A stretch of 64,000 bases of DNA from the NCBI GenBank assembly GCA_963692465.1, contig OY829943.1, positions 2,604,001 to 2,668,000 of the forward strand, in the 5' to 3' direction. Position 1 is the first letter of the stretch; each line of letters begins with the position of its first letter. Below are positions 43,971 to 52,743 of the stretch, piece after piece. The position numbers were made by a program, and so were the translations under genes. Source of the DNA: JAUZOB01 sp963692465. GTDB lineage: Bacteria; Bacteroidota; Bacteroidia; Bacteroidales; Prolixibacteraceae. The notes beneath the pieces were generated by a model. The model was not told the DNA's origin. It did not search any database and saw only the letters and a list, made by a program, of their open reading frames with translations.

Positions 43971-46955
43971 ATGGATTATCTGGATCAAATAAACTTATCA
44001 TCTGTTTATAAACGCAAAAAGAGTGATCGGGATATCTTTGAAGAGCTTATGCCTTCTAAGGTAAAAGAAGTTCTTCTGGTTGCGACTCTTTATGATTCGT
44101 ATTCGATTGTACGGGAAGGTCAGTTTTCGGATAAGATATTTGGAGAATACCTTCAATTAAACCTTTATTCTGCCCCGCGGTTTACGAGTGTAAGCTCATC
44201 AGAGGATGCCCTTGTTGCTATTCGAACGAAGCATTTTGATTTGGTAATCATTATGGCAGGAGTTGATCGGACCTCTCCATTGGTTTTTGCGCAAAAGATT
44301 CATGAAGAAAAGCAAAGGCTTCCCATTTTATTACTGGTTAATAACAATGTCGATCTTGTATATTTCACTCAGGCTGCGAAAACAATTCCTTCGATAGACC
44401 GGGTATTTGTTTGGAATGGAAATTCAACCGTTTTCCTGGCGATGATGAAGTATATTGAAGACAAGAAGAATGTTGCCAGGGATACCAAGAATGGGAATGT
44501 CAGGGTCGTCTTGCTGGTAGAAGATTCAGAACGATATTATTCTCGTTATCTTCCATTGTTATATTCCAGTATAATGACTCAGACTCAGAATCTTGTGTCG
44601 GATGAGTCGACCGATGAGTTGCATATGATTTTAAAGATGCGGGCTCGGCCAAAAATTTTACTTGCAGGAACGTATGAAGAGGCGATTGACATTATTTTGA
44701 ACTATAAGGATTATCTTTTATGTGTTATTTCGGATGTTAAATTTTCCAGAAATGGGATTGATGATGAGAATGCAGGAGTTGATCTTTTGAAACTTGTAAA
44801 GCAAATGCTTCGATTTCCGGTTCCTGTATTGTTACAGTCCCATGATCAGTCTAATGCCACAAAAGCAGCGGAGATCGGAGCTGATTTTATCAATAAAAAT
44901 TCAGAAAGCCTCTCGATGGATATTCACAACTTTATCTATCGAAGGCTTGGATTTGGTGATTTTGTCTTTCGCAATCCGGATGGAACCCCGATTGCTATAG
45001 CGCGCACTATGAATGAATTTGAAGAGTTGATGAAATCGGTTCCTATTGCTTCGATAATATACCATGGAAAGCAAAATGCATTTTCTACATGGCTCATGGC
45101 GAGAGGAGAAATTAATATTGCCGAGCAGCTACTTCCTTACCAAATTGATGATTTTAATGATCCACAAGAAGTCCGGCATCTTTGTCTGACCGTTTTTGAA
45201 CGGGTAAGAGAAAAAAGACTGAGAGGGAAGCTTGTTCTCTATGAGCCGGGAATAAAAATGGGGAATCGATATATCTTGCGCCTTGGCAATGGATCTTTGG
45301 GCGGGAAAGGCAGGGGATTGGCTTTTCTAAGTAATTTTATAGAGAATATTGATTTTAAAAAGATCATACCCAAGATTAATCTTCGTATTCCATCAACTGC
45401 TATTATCGGAGCACAGGAGTTCGATAAATTCATTGAGAACAACAACTTGTATTCTGAAATTTATCACAGTAAGGATTTTAATCATATTCAAGAGCTGTTC
45501 TTAAGATCAAAACTCAGTGATGAGTTAAGGGAGAAATTACGTCATTGTCTTCAATCGCTGAAAAAGCCATTGGCTATCCGATCTTCCGGATTATTTGAAG
45601 ATACGCTTATGCAGCCATTTGCCGGTGTTTATGAAACCTTTCTGATTCCCAATAATCATCCGGATATAAATATTCGGTTCGATCAACTTGTTACCGCAAT
45701 TAAATTGGTTTATGCTTCGGTTTTTACAAGGAGTTCTCATTCTTATTTTGATGCGGTTAATTACAAGATTGAAGAAGAGCGGATGGCAATAATCATTCAG
45801 GAAGTTGTCGGCCATAATTACAACGATCGGTTTTATCCCCATATCAGTGGGGTTGCTCAATCCTATAACTACTATCCTTTTTCGTATATGAAGCCCGAGG
45901 ATGGCTTCTCTGTCGCTGCTGTGGGCTTGGGAATGTATGTTGTGGGGGGAGAAAAATCCTATCGTTTCTGTCCGCGATACCCCGAGTTAAATCATAATTC
46001 TTTAGCCGATCAGGTGCGTGACAGTCAGAAGGAATTTTATGCCATTGATATGACCCGAAAAGATTTTGATCTGAAAACGGATGGAGAGTTTGCAACAGTT
46101 GCAAAATATAAGATTCGGGAAGCGGAGAAAGATGGAACTTTAGATCATTGTGTATCGACCTACGATCTGTCGAACGATCGACTTATTGCGGGATTAAAAG
46201 GGAAAGGCCCGAAAGTGGTCGATTTTGCCAATATTTTAAAATACCAACAAATTCCATTGGCTGATACCCTTCACTTTCTGCTTCGTTTATTTCGGGAAGC
46301 AATGGGAACCTCAGTGGAAATAGAATATGCTGTTGATTTAACTCCTGATGAGCGAGGAAATCCGACTTTTTATGTCTTACAGCTTAAACCGCTTATTCGT
46401 TCGGATGATCAGGTTGATATTGAACCAGAAAAAATCAATAAGGAACAAGCTCTTATGATTTCTCATCGGGGCATGGGAAATGGAAAATTGAAAGGGGTAC
46501 AGGATGTTGTGTATGTGATGCCCGATTCTTTTGATCGGACCAAGACCCTGGAGATAGCTCAAGAGATAGAGGTTCTTAATCAACAATTTATAGAAACAGG
46601 GAAGAATTATATTCTGATTGGACCGGGACGGTGGGGAACCCGGGATCGTTTTACCGGAATACCTGTTTTATGGACTAATATTTCACGGGCGAAACTTATT
46701 GTGGAAATGGGGCTAAAAGATTTTCCGTTAGATGCCTCCCTTGGTTCTCATTTTTTTCATAATGTAACATCGATGAATGTTGGATATTTTTCGGTTCCCT
46801 ATGAATCAGAAGAATTTACTTTGAACCTGGATAAGTTAGCGCAAGGAAAGATTATCTCAAAAGGAAATTATACTTGTCATGTTCACTTTGATCAGGATTT
46901 GAATATTCTGATGGATGGACGAAAAGGAATGGCTGTTGTTCTTATTCCGGAATAA
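43971..46955 (+). CDS. Receiver-like domains fused to a pyruvate/PEP-binding ATP-grasp domain
   Basis: This 994-residue cytosolic protein is not one of the textbook PEP enzymes. Residues about 25-160 and 175-330 look like two receiver-type alpha/beta domains; the second has VVLLVEDSERYYSRYL, CVISDVKFSRNG and PVLLQSHDQSNATKAAEIGADFI. A linker is followed by a PPDK N-terminal (ATP-grasp) domain, about 430-830, with GNGSLGGKGRGLAFL and PLAIRSSGLFEDTLMQPFAGVYETF. A C-terminal segment has GPGRWGTRDRFTGIPVLW and DASLGSHFFHNVTS. I see neither the phosphohistidine swivel domain nor the PEP-binding barrel of PEP synthase or PPDK. It may be a signal-controlled phosphotransferase of unknown target. Confidence 0.8.
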   Translation: MDYLDQINLSSVYKRKKSDRDIFEELMPSKVKEVLLVATLYDSYSIVREGQFSDKIFGEYLQLNLYSAPRFTSVSSSEDALVAIRTKHFDLVIIMAGVDRTSPLVFAQKIHEEKQRLPILLLVNNNVDLVYFTQAAKTIPSIDRVFVWNGNSTVFLAMMKYIEDKKNVARDTKNGNVRVVLLVEDSERYYSRYLPLLYSSIMTQTQNLVSDESTDELHMILKMRARPKILLAGTYEEAIDIILNYKDYLLCVISDVKFSRNGIDDENAGVDLLKLVKQMLRFPVPVLLQSHDQSNATKAAEIGADFINKNSESLSMDIHNFIYRRLGFGDFVFRNPDGTPIAIARTMNEFEELMKSVPIASIIYHGKQNAFSTWLMARGEINIAEQLLPYQIDDFNDPQEVRHLCLTVFERVREKRLRGKLVLYEPGIKMGNRYILRLGNGSLGGKGRGLAFLSNFIENIDFKKIIPKINLRIPSTAIIGAQEFDKFIENNNLYSEIYHSKDFNHIQELFLRSKLSDELREKLRHCLQSLKKPLAIRSSGLFEDTLMQPFAGVYETFLIPNNHPDINIRFDQLVTAIKLVYASVFTRSSHSYFDAVNYKIEEERMAIIIQEVVGHNYNDRFYPHISGVAQSYNYYPFSYMKPEDGFSVAAVGLGMYVVGGEKSYRFCPRYPELNHNSLADQVRDSQKEFYAIDMTRKDFDLKTDGEFATVAKYKIREAEKDGTLDHCVSTYDLSNDRLIAGLKGKGPKVVDFANILKYQQIPLADTLHFLLRLFREAMGTSVEIEYAVDLTPDERGNPTFYVLQLKPLIRSDDQVDIEPEKINKEQALMISHRGMGNGKLKGVQDVVYVMPDSFDRTKTLEIAQEIEVLNQQFIETGKNYILIGPGRWGTRDRFTGIPVLWTNISRAKLIVEMGLKDFPLDASLGSHFFHNVTSMNVGYFSVPYESEEFTLNLDKLAQGKIISKGNYTCHVHFDQDLNILMDGRKGMAVVLIPE

Positions 46956-47160
46956 TTATTCTGGCCACATTGGTGTTAAAAGTATAAAGATATCTGGTGT
47001 GTGTAATCCTATCGCTCTTATTAATTTCGGTATAAAATTATTTTATTCGGGTGCTAATTCCTGATCCTGTATCGAATAGAGGCGAGAATGCGTAAGCCAA
47101 TAAATCGGAAAACAGGAGTTTTAATAATATATCCGGAATAAAGGATTATTGAGTAGCTCT

Positions 47161-47194
47161 TTTGTCCGGAAAAAACAGGAAAAATCTATCTTTG
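47161..47194 (+). promoter_or_regulatory. Promoter of rlmD
   Basis: TTTG (47161-47164), a 22-bp gap and TATCTTTG (47187-47194) match the Bacteroidetes consensus. Transcription would start about 20 nt before the TTG codon at 47220. Confidence 0.7.
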
Positions 47195-47219
47195 TGCTTC
47201 TTATAAAACGAAATAGAGA

Positions 47220-48629
47220 TTGGGACACAGTAGAAAAAACAAACCCCTTTACGAACGGGTTACGATTACCGATGTAGGAGCAGAGGGGAAAGCCTTGGCA
47301 AGAGTTAACGATGTAGTGGTTTTTACCACGAATGTGATTCCGGGGGATGTTGTTGATCTTCAGGTAACGAAGAAACGTTCTAATTATCAAGAGGCGAAAG
47401 TTGTTCATATTCATGAGTATTCTCCCGACCGGGTCGAACCTAAATGCGAACATTTTGGGGTTTGCGGAGGATGCAAATGGCAAAATATGCCTTATAGCAA
47501 GCAACTTTTCTACAAAGAGAAGCAAGTGAAAGATCAGCTTATCCGATTAGGGCACCTTGAACTTCCAGAGATTAGTCCGATCATTGGTTCTGCTTCATCG
47601 GAGTTTTATCGCAATAAACTTGAATATGCTTTTTCTGACCGATGCTGGATAACTCCTGAAGAAGTAGCTTCTGGTGAGGATATCTCCAATCGTAATGCTG
47701 TGGGATTTCATGTGCCCGGAATGTTTGATAAGGTGGTCGACATTAATAAATGTTGGTTGCAGCAGGAACCAACGAACGAGATAAGAAACTCGATTCGTGA
47801 ATTTGCTTTAAAAAATGGTTTGTCCTTTCATAACATGAAAGAACATAACGGACTATTGCGCAACTTGGTTGTTCGTACGGCATCCACGGGAGAAATAATG
47901 GTAATCCTTTCTTTTTCGGACAATGAACCGGATTCAATTCATTTACTCCTTGATTTCCTGAATGAGAAATTCCCTCAGATAACTTCCCTGATGTATGCGA
48001 TTAATACCAAGATGAATGATACTCTTTTTGATCAGGAGATCCTTTTATATAAGGGGCGGGAGTATATTCTTGAAGAAATGGAGGGACTGCATTTTAAAAT
48101 AGGACCCAAATCGTTTTATCAGACTAACTCTGCACAAGCTTATCAATTATATCAAGTCGCCCGGGAATTTGCCGGACTCACTGGAGACGAAGTGGTTTAT
48201 GATCTTTATACGGGAACAGGTACGATTGCTAATTTCATTGCACGTAAAGCACGTAAAGTGATTGGAATTGAATATGTGCCCGAAGCGATTGTGGATGCTC
48301 GTACGAATGCATTATTGAACGGGCTAACCAATACGGTTTTCTTTGCTGGTGATATGAAAGATATTTTGACTGATGCTTTTATTACCGAGCAGGGTAGACC
48401 GGATGTTATTATTACTGATCCGCCGAGAGCGGGAATGCATGAGGATGTTGTGAAGACAATTTTAAATGCGGCACCTGTGCGTATTGTTTATGTAAGTTGT
48501 AATCCTGCAACACAGGCCCGTGATCTGAATATGCTCAGCGATAGTTATCGGGTTACCAGGGTTCAACCGGTTGATATGTTCCCGCATACTCATCATGTAG
48601 AAAATGTTGTGCTATTGGAAAGGCGATAA
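47220..48629 (+). CDS. rlmD: 23S rRNA (uracil-C5)-methyltransferase, RlmD/RumA type, TTG start
   Basis: The 469-residue SAM-dependent enzyme makes 5-methyluridine in 23S rRNA. A TRAM domain (about 8-65) is followed by a cluster motif with Cys76, Cys82 and Cys85 (CEHFGVCGGC). The methyltransferase domain has YDLYTGTGTIANFIA, DPPRAGMHEDV and the nucleophile motif VSCNPATQ. The first codon is TTG: an in-frame TAG lies two codons upstream, no ATG follows until after the cluster motif, and a promoter sits just before it. RlmD versus RlmCD specificity cannot be decided here. Confidence 0.93.
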   Translation: MGHSRKNKPLYERVTITDVGAEGKALARVNDVVVFTTNVIPGDVVDLQVTKKRSNYQEAKVVHIHEYSPDRVEPKCEHFGVCGGCKWQNMPYSKQLFYKEKQVKDQLIRLGHLELPEISPIIGSASSEFYRNKLEYAFSDRCWITPEEVASGEDISNRNAVGFHVPGMFDKVVDINKCWLQQEPTNEIRNSIREFALKNGLSFHNMKEHNGLLRNLVVRTASTGEIMVILSFSDNEPDSIHLLLDFLNEKFPQITSLMYAINTKMNDTLFDQEILLYKGREYILEEMEGLHFKIGPKSFYQTNSAQAYQLYQVAREFAGLTGDEVVYDLYTGTGTIANFIARKARKVIGIEYVPEAIVDARTNALLNGLTNTVFFAGDMKDILTDAFITEQGRPDVIITDPPRAGMHEDVVKTILNAAPVRIVYVSCNPATQARDLNMLSDSYRVTRVQPVDMFPHTHHVENVVLLERR

Positions 48630-48661
48630 TTTTTCCAATAGATTGGGATGAGAGGTGTTGT

Positions 48662-49810
48662 TTATTCTACTTCGTTGTGATTGGTAATTGAAGGTTTGGT
48701 CCTGAACAGAGTTTTGATTGGACTCATGCGTTTCCGGTATAGCCTGATTTGTTTCACTCTGCTTAGTTCTTTCCTTCTCACCATTACAAATGGAATCAGC
48801 ATAACGTTGACTACAACGATTCCAATGAGGAAAAGTAAAGCATTGACTTCGATGCCTTGAAAAATAAACGCAATCGCAATAATTAAGCCGTTTGTAATCA
48901 TTAAAACAAGGGTTGCTTCGAAGTGGCTAAGTTTGAGAAGAAGTAGTTTGTGTTGAACATGTTTTTGGTCCGCTTTAAAAATAGGCCGTTTTTGTATTAT
49001 ACGGAGAATGATTGACATTAGTGTATCGACGACCGGTATGCTGACGATTGCAAACGAAATTGCAGGGGCTGACCGGAGAGCCATGCTACTGGAAATGCTG
49101 TTGAATTCGTTGAACTTTACAAGAAAAACAGAAAGAATAATTCCGGTAACCAGAGAACCCGTATCTCCGAATAAAATTTTGTTTGTTTTTCCAAATACGT
49201 TATATAAGAAAAAAGAGGTAAGTGCTCCGGTTAATGAAAAGCAAAGGACTGTATATTCTGCGTGACCGTCAATATAAAACCAGATGCCGAATGTTGTGGC
49301 AATAATAATTGAGATTCCGGCAGCCAATCCGTCAATATTATTCAGTACATTGATGGCATTCGTTAAAAATAGGATGGTTGAAATCGAAATGAAAAGGCTG
49401 ACCCAATAATTGAGCTGATGAATTCCCAGTATTCCATATAAATCGGTAAAACGAATATCACCCAGAGCACAAATAATAATAGCTGCGCCTAATTCAGCAA
49501 AGAATTTTATTGGAGAGGAAACTTTAAGCAGGTCATTCCGGAGGCCCATAAAAAGTACGATCAGCAAGGCCGCAAAAATATACCGAAGCTCGGGCATGTG
49601 AAATTGATAAGTAGAAACCGTTGCTGCAAGAATAAAACCCAGAAAAACAGCGAGTCCGCCTAAGGTTGGTGTTGAATTCTGTATTCCGTAAATATTCGGT
49701 TCTCCATAGAATTTTTTGGACAGAGAAATGTTAATGATGGTTGGAATGCAGTAAAAAGATAAAAGTGCAGCCAGAAAAAAACATATTAATGACGTTATAA
49801 TCAGGGGCAT
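48662..49810 (-). CDS. WecA/MraY-type phospho-sugar transferase
   Basis: The 382-residue protein has about ten transmembrane segments. It belongs to the family that moves a sugar-1-phosphate (usually GlcNAc-1-P) from UDP-sugar to undecaprenyl phosphate, starting O-antigen, capsule or teichoic-type polymers. NNIDGLAAGISI and FGDTGSLVTG are conserved catalytic loops. The first aspartate pair, normally DD in GLxDD, reads GLRNDLLKVS (Asn92, Asp93), an unusual change. A polar C-terminal tail follows. It is a lone gene with no sugar-polymer genes beside it. Confidence 0.88.
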   Translation of the reverse strand: MPLIITSLICFFLAALLSFYCIPTIINISLSKKFYGEPNIYGIQNSTPTLGGLAVFLGFILAATVSTYQFHMPELRYIFAALLIVLFMGLRNDLLKVSSPIKFFAELGAAIIICALGDIRFTDLYGILGIHQLNYWVSLFISISTILFLTNAINVLNNIDGLAAGISIIIATTFGIWFYIDGHAEYTVLCFSLTGALTSFFLYNVFGKTNKILFGDTGSLVTGIILSVFLVKFNEFNSISSSMALRSAPAISFAIVSIPVVDTLMSIILRIIQKRPIFKADQKHVQHKLLLLKLSHFEATLVLMITNGLIIAIAFIFQGIEVNALLFLIGIVVVNVMLIPFVMVRRKELSRVKQIRLYRKRMSPIKTLFRTKPSITNHNEVE

Positions 49811-49931
49811 ACTGTTTCTATTAAAGTATTGCGAATATACGTTATTCTTAGCTATTGCGCAATACCTATATTATGACTTTTTTTAGGAGCAAATTTTATG
49901 CCATTAATACAATTTCTGACTGCACTTTTGC

Positions 49932-52391
49932 TTATTGTGCTTGTTGTTGTTCTGAGTCGGAGCTGCCCAAGTCTTCTTCTGTTTTCTTTTTGTCAGATTT
50001 AAAGTTGTTTAATTTATAGCTAAGCGTCAGGGTTATTCCTCTTGTCTCCATCGAGAATTTATTATGCGTGTAGAAATTCTGTCCGGATGTGCGGAAATCG
50101 AAATTCATTGTCCCCAGAATATTTGTCATTTGCAGAACCGCTGAAAGCTTTTGTTTTAAGAAGTTTTGCTGAAGGGCCATGTCTAATCCGTACGTTTCCT
50201 TACTGTCGCCCTGCGCCATAACAGACGGTCCGCGATAGGTTCCAATAAGCTGTAACTTGGTGTCCTGAGCAAGTTTAACTTCCGTATTGAGGCGGAAATT
50301 ATAGTTTGTGCTATTTTTATCGACTACATCCCCAATAACCGATCCATGTAATTTGTAATTATAAAGGTCGGCAGAAAGGGTTGTTCTTAGCCATTTGGTC
50401 AGGTCGGTCGTACTCATTAGTTCTGCACCGAAAGTATAACTGTTGTTCAGGTTGTCGAAAGTATTAACAAATATTCCCTGACTATTCGGACTCATAATGT
50501 TGGTAATCAGGTTGTGATTAATACGATAATATGCTTCAAGAGAGATAAATGAAGTATTCATTCTTTTGATGACCGAGAATTCGTATGAATCAACAAATTC
50601 GGGTTTCAGCCCCGGATTTCCTACCCGGATATTATCCGGATCCACATAAGATTGGAAAGAATTAAGCTGCCAGTTTCTGGGGCGGTTTACTCTTCGGGTA
50701 TAACTAGCCAGAGCCTGTAAGGTCGGAGTGAAATCTTCTGATATATGAAGCGTTGGAAAGAGATCTAATCGGTTAATAGTATAAGGCGTTGCAGTGTGTT
50801 GATCAGCGATTTTCCGATAGTCATATTCACCTCTTAATCCGAGTTCGTATTGAAATTTATTTCGTTTTCCGCTATAAGTTGCATAGGCCGCATGGATATC
50901 TTCGTTGTAAGTAGCATTGGAACTGAATTGATCATTCAGAACTTCCTGTCCGGAGCCTGTAATATTGTATAACAGATAGCCATCATTTTCAGAATTTAAT
51001 TGTGCCTGATATCCGGCTTCAAATTTATCTCCGTTGTCAAACGGCAGTGTATAATCCAGTTTAGCCCGGAATCTTTTAGAAGGAGCTGTTTGATATGAAT
51101 CGGTATTTTGTCCAGTAGGATCAAGTGCATTTAGAATGGTCTCAGTCTGGAAGTTTGTTGTTTTTCCATCCCGGTAAGAATAAAAAAGCAGAGCATCCAG
51201 CTCATGACCCTTATCGTTGAATTTGTGTTGCCAGTTCAGATCTAAACCATAAAAATTGGTTTTCGTTAATGATTCATTATCATCCAGAGCCAGCTTGCCG
51301 GCCTTTGAAGGGGTGTAATAAGTAGTGTCCCTTGAAGTCATGGTGTGACCAAATTGATTCATCCCGAATGAAGACATCAGCGAAAGCACATCTTTGTCGG
51401 ACATTTTGTAATCAAATCCGGCTTTAAAAGTTCTAGTAAGCGGTTGTCGGTGAAAAGCACCGATTTTATCAACGGTTTTAATCGTATCATTGATGGTGTT
51501 TTGTCGCAAACTATTAATATGAGCGACATCTTGCATGTGAGCATAGTTTGCCGAGAAGGTCAGATTAAATTTTCCAACGCTATAATTAATCGTTGCATCC
51601 GACCGGTATTTATTGTGGGTCCCGACCGTAGCATTGATAACCCCATTAAGACCGAGACTGACATTTTTCTTCAGAATGACATTGATAATTCCCGCGTCAC
51701 CCGATGGATCGTATTTGGCCGAAGGGTTGGTAATCACTTCGATCCGGTCGATTGAGGTGGCCGGAATTTGCTTTAACGCATCACTCCCGTCCAACACAGA
51801 AGGGCGTCCGTCAATAAGGACTGTAAAGCTTGAACTTCCGCGGAGAGTAAGATTTCCATCTGTATCAACATTGACTGATGGAATATTTTGCAAAGCCTCA
51901 ATAGCTGTTCCGTTTCGGGAATTGATATCCTGTCCCACATTAACAACTTTTTTATCTAGCTGATATTGAACCTGATTCTGGGTAGAGGTTACTGTAACTC
52001 CCTGCAGTGTATGGCCTGATGCCGAAAGTTTTATGACTCCGAGGTCAACTGTTTTTTTATTGGGAGAAATGAGTATGTTGTTTATTGTGTGTTTCTTAAA
52101 GCCGATAAAATTGACCACCGCATAATATTTTCCATATTTAATGGGCTTTAAAGTAAACGATCCGTCAGTAGCAGAAACAGCACCGGTTATTAACGAAGAA
52201 TCTTTGACCGAGAATAGGGCAATACTTGCATACTCCATAGGCTGATTGGACCCCGTATCAAAAATTATCCCTTTTAATGCACCATCTGGAGAATCACTTG
52301 GAATTGCCGTACTTCTGTTCCCTGGAATTTGTGCGAAGGAATGCATCGTCAACAACAAAAGTATAAAGAAGGTTGAAAATCTTTTCATCAT
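49932..52391 (-). CDS. TonB-dependent-receptor-like outer-membrane protein with carboxypeptidase-like regulatory domain
   Basis: The 819-residue product has a signal peptide (ending MHSFAQ), a carboxypeptidase-regulatory-like beta domain (about 38-120, LKGIIFDTGSNQPMEYASIALF), a plug domain (IEALQNIPSVNVDTDGNLTLRGSSSFTVLIDGRPSVLDG) and a long barrel. It ends in a Gln/Ser/Lys-rich tail (KSDKKKTEEDLGSSDSEQQQAQ) rather than an aromatic residue, which is odd for a barrel C terminus. No SusD partner is adjacent, so it is not a SusC pair. Substrate unknown. A second Met follows the first. Confidence 0.88.
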   Translation of the reverse strand: MMKRFSTFFILLLLTMHSFAQIPGNRSTAIPSDSPDGALKGIIFDTGSNQPMEYASIALFSVKDSSLITGAVSATDGSFTLKPIKYGKYYAVVNFIGFKKHTINNILISPNKKTVDLGVIKLSASGHTLQGVTVTSTQNQVQYQLDKKVVNVGQDINSRNGTAIEALQNIPSVNVDTDGNLTLRGSSSFTVLIDGRPSVLDGSDALKQIPATSIDRIEVITNPSAKYDPSGDAGIINVILKKNVSLGLNGVINATVGTHNKYRSDATINYSVGKFNLTFSANYAHMQDVAHINSLRQNTINDTIKTVDKIGAFHRQPLTRTFKAGFDYKMSDKDVLSLMSSFGMNQFGHTMTSRDTTYYTPSKAGKLALDDNESLTKTNFYGLDLNWQHKFNDKGHELDALLFYSYRDGKTTNFQTETILNALDPTGQNTDSYQTAPSKRFRAKLDYTLPFDNGDKFEAGYQAQLNSENDGYLLYNITGSGQEVLNDQFSSNATYNEDIHAAYATYSGKRNKFQYELGLRGEYDYRKIADQHTATPYTINRLDLFPTLHISEDFTPTLQALASYTRRVNRPRNWQLNSFQSYVDPDNIRVGNPGLKPEFVDSYEFSVIKRMNTSFISLEAYYRINHNLITNIMSPNSQGIFVNTFDNLNNSYTFGAELMSTTDLTKWLRTTLSADLYNYKLHGSVIGDVVDKNSTNYNFRLNTEVKLAQDTKLQLIGTYRGPSVMAQGDSKETYGLDMALQQNFLKQKLSAVLQMTNILGTMNFDFRTSGQNFYTHNKFSMETRGITLTLSYKLNNFKSDKKKTEEDLGSSDSEQQQAQ

Positions 52392-52743
52392 TATTTTTTC
52401 AATTGTTACACTTATCGGACATTTCTCTTTTGTTAAGGTTTAATGTCGTCTCAATTTGTTAATGATATTTAACAATTACGCAATAAACGTTTTGTCTTTG
52501 TATATGTGATCACTAAATTCCCATTCGTACTGATTCTTAAGGAAAAAGTAATTATTCGCATTAATTACGAATCAAAGGTGAATCCATTTTGGGTTAGAAT
52601 CGAATCTTCTTCGGTCAACAGGACACAATTATCGGCAAAAACAAAAAATAATAGATTTAACAACGATCTTATAATAGAATGATTATCCAGATTAGACTGA
52701 TAATTTTCCTATTTCTCTGAGTTCCGGTGATGCGATTGTTTTT
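52392..52743. other. Gene-free 352-bp spacer
   Basis: This spacer lies upstream of the outer-membrane protein gene and downstream of the acyl-CoA synthetase gene, both on the minus strand. It is AT-rich. I found no exact TAnnTTTG box, clear hairpin with T run, or coding frame in it. Confidence 0.5.
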
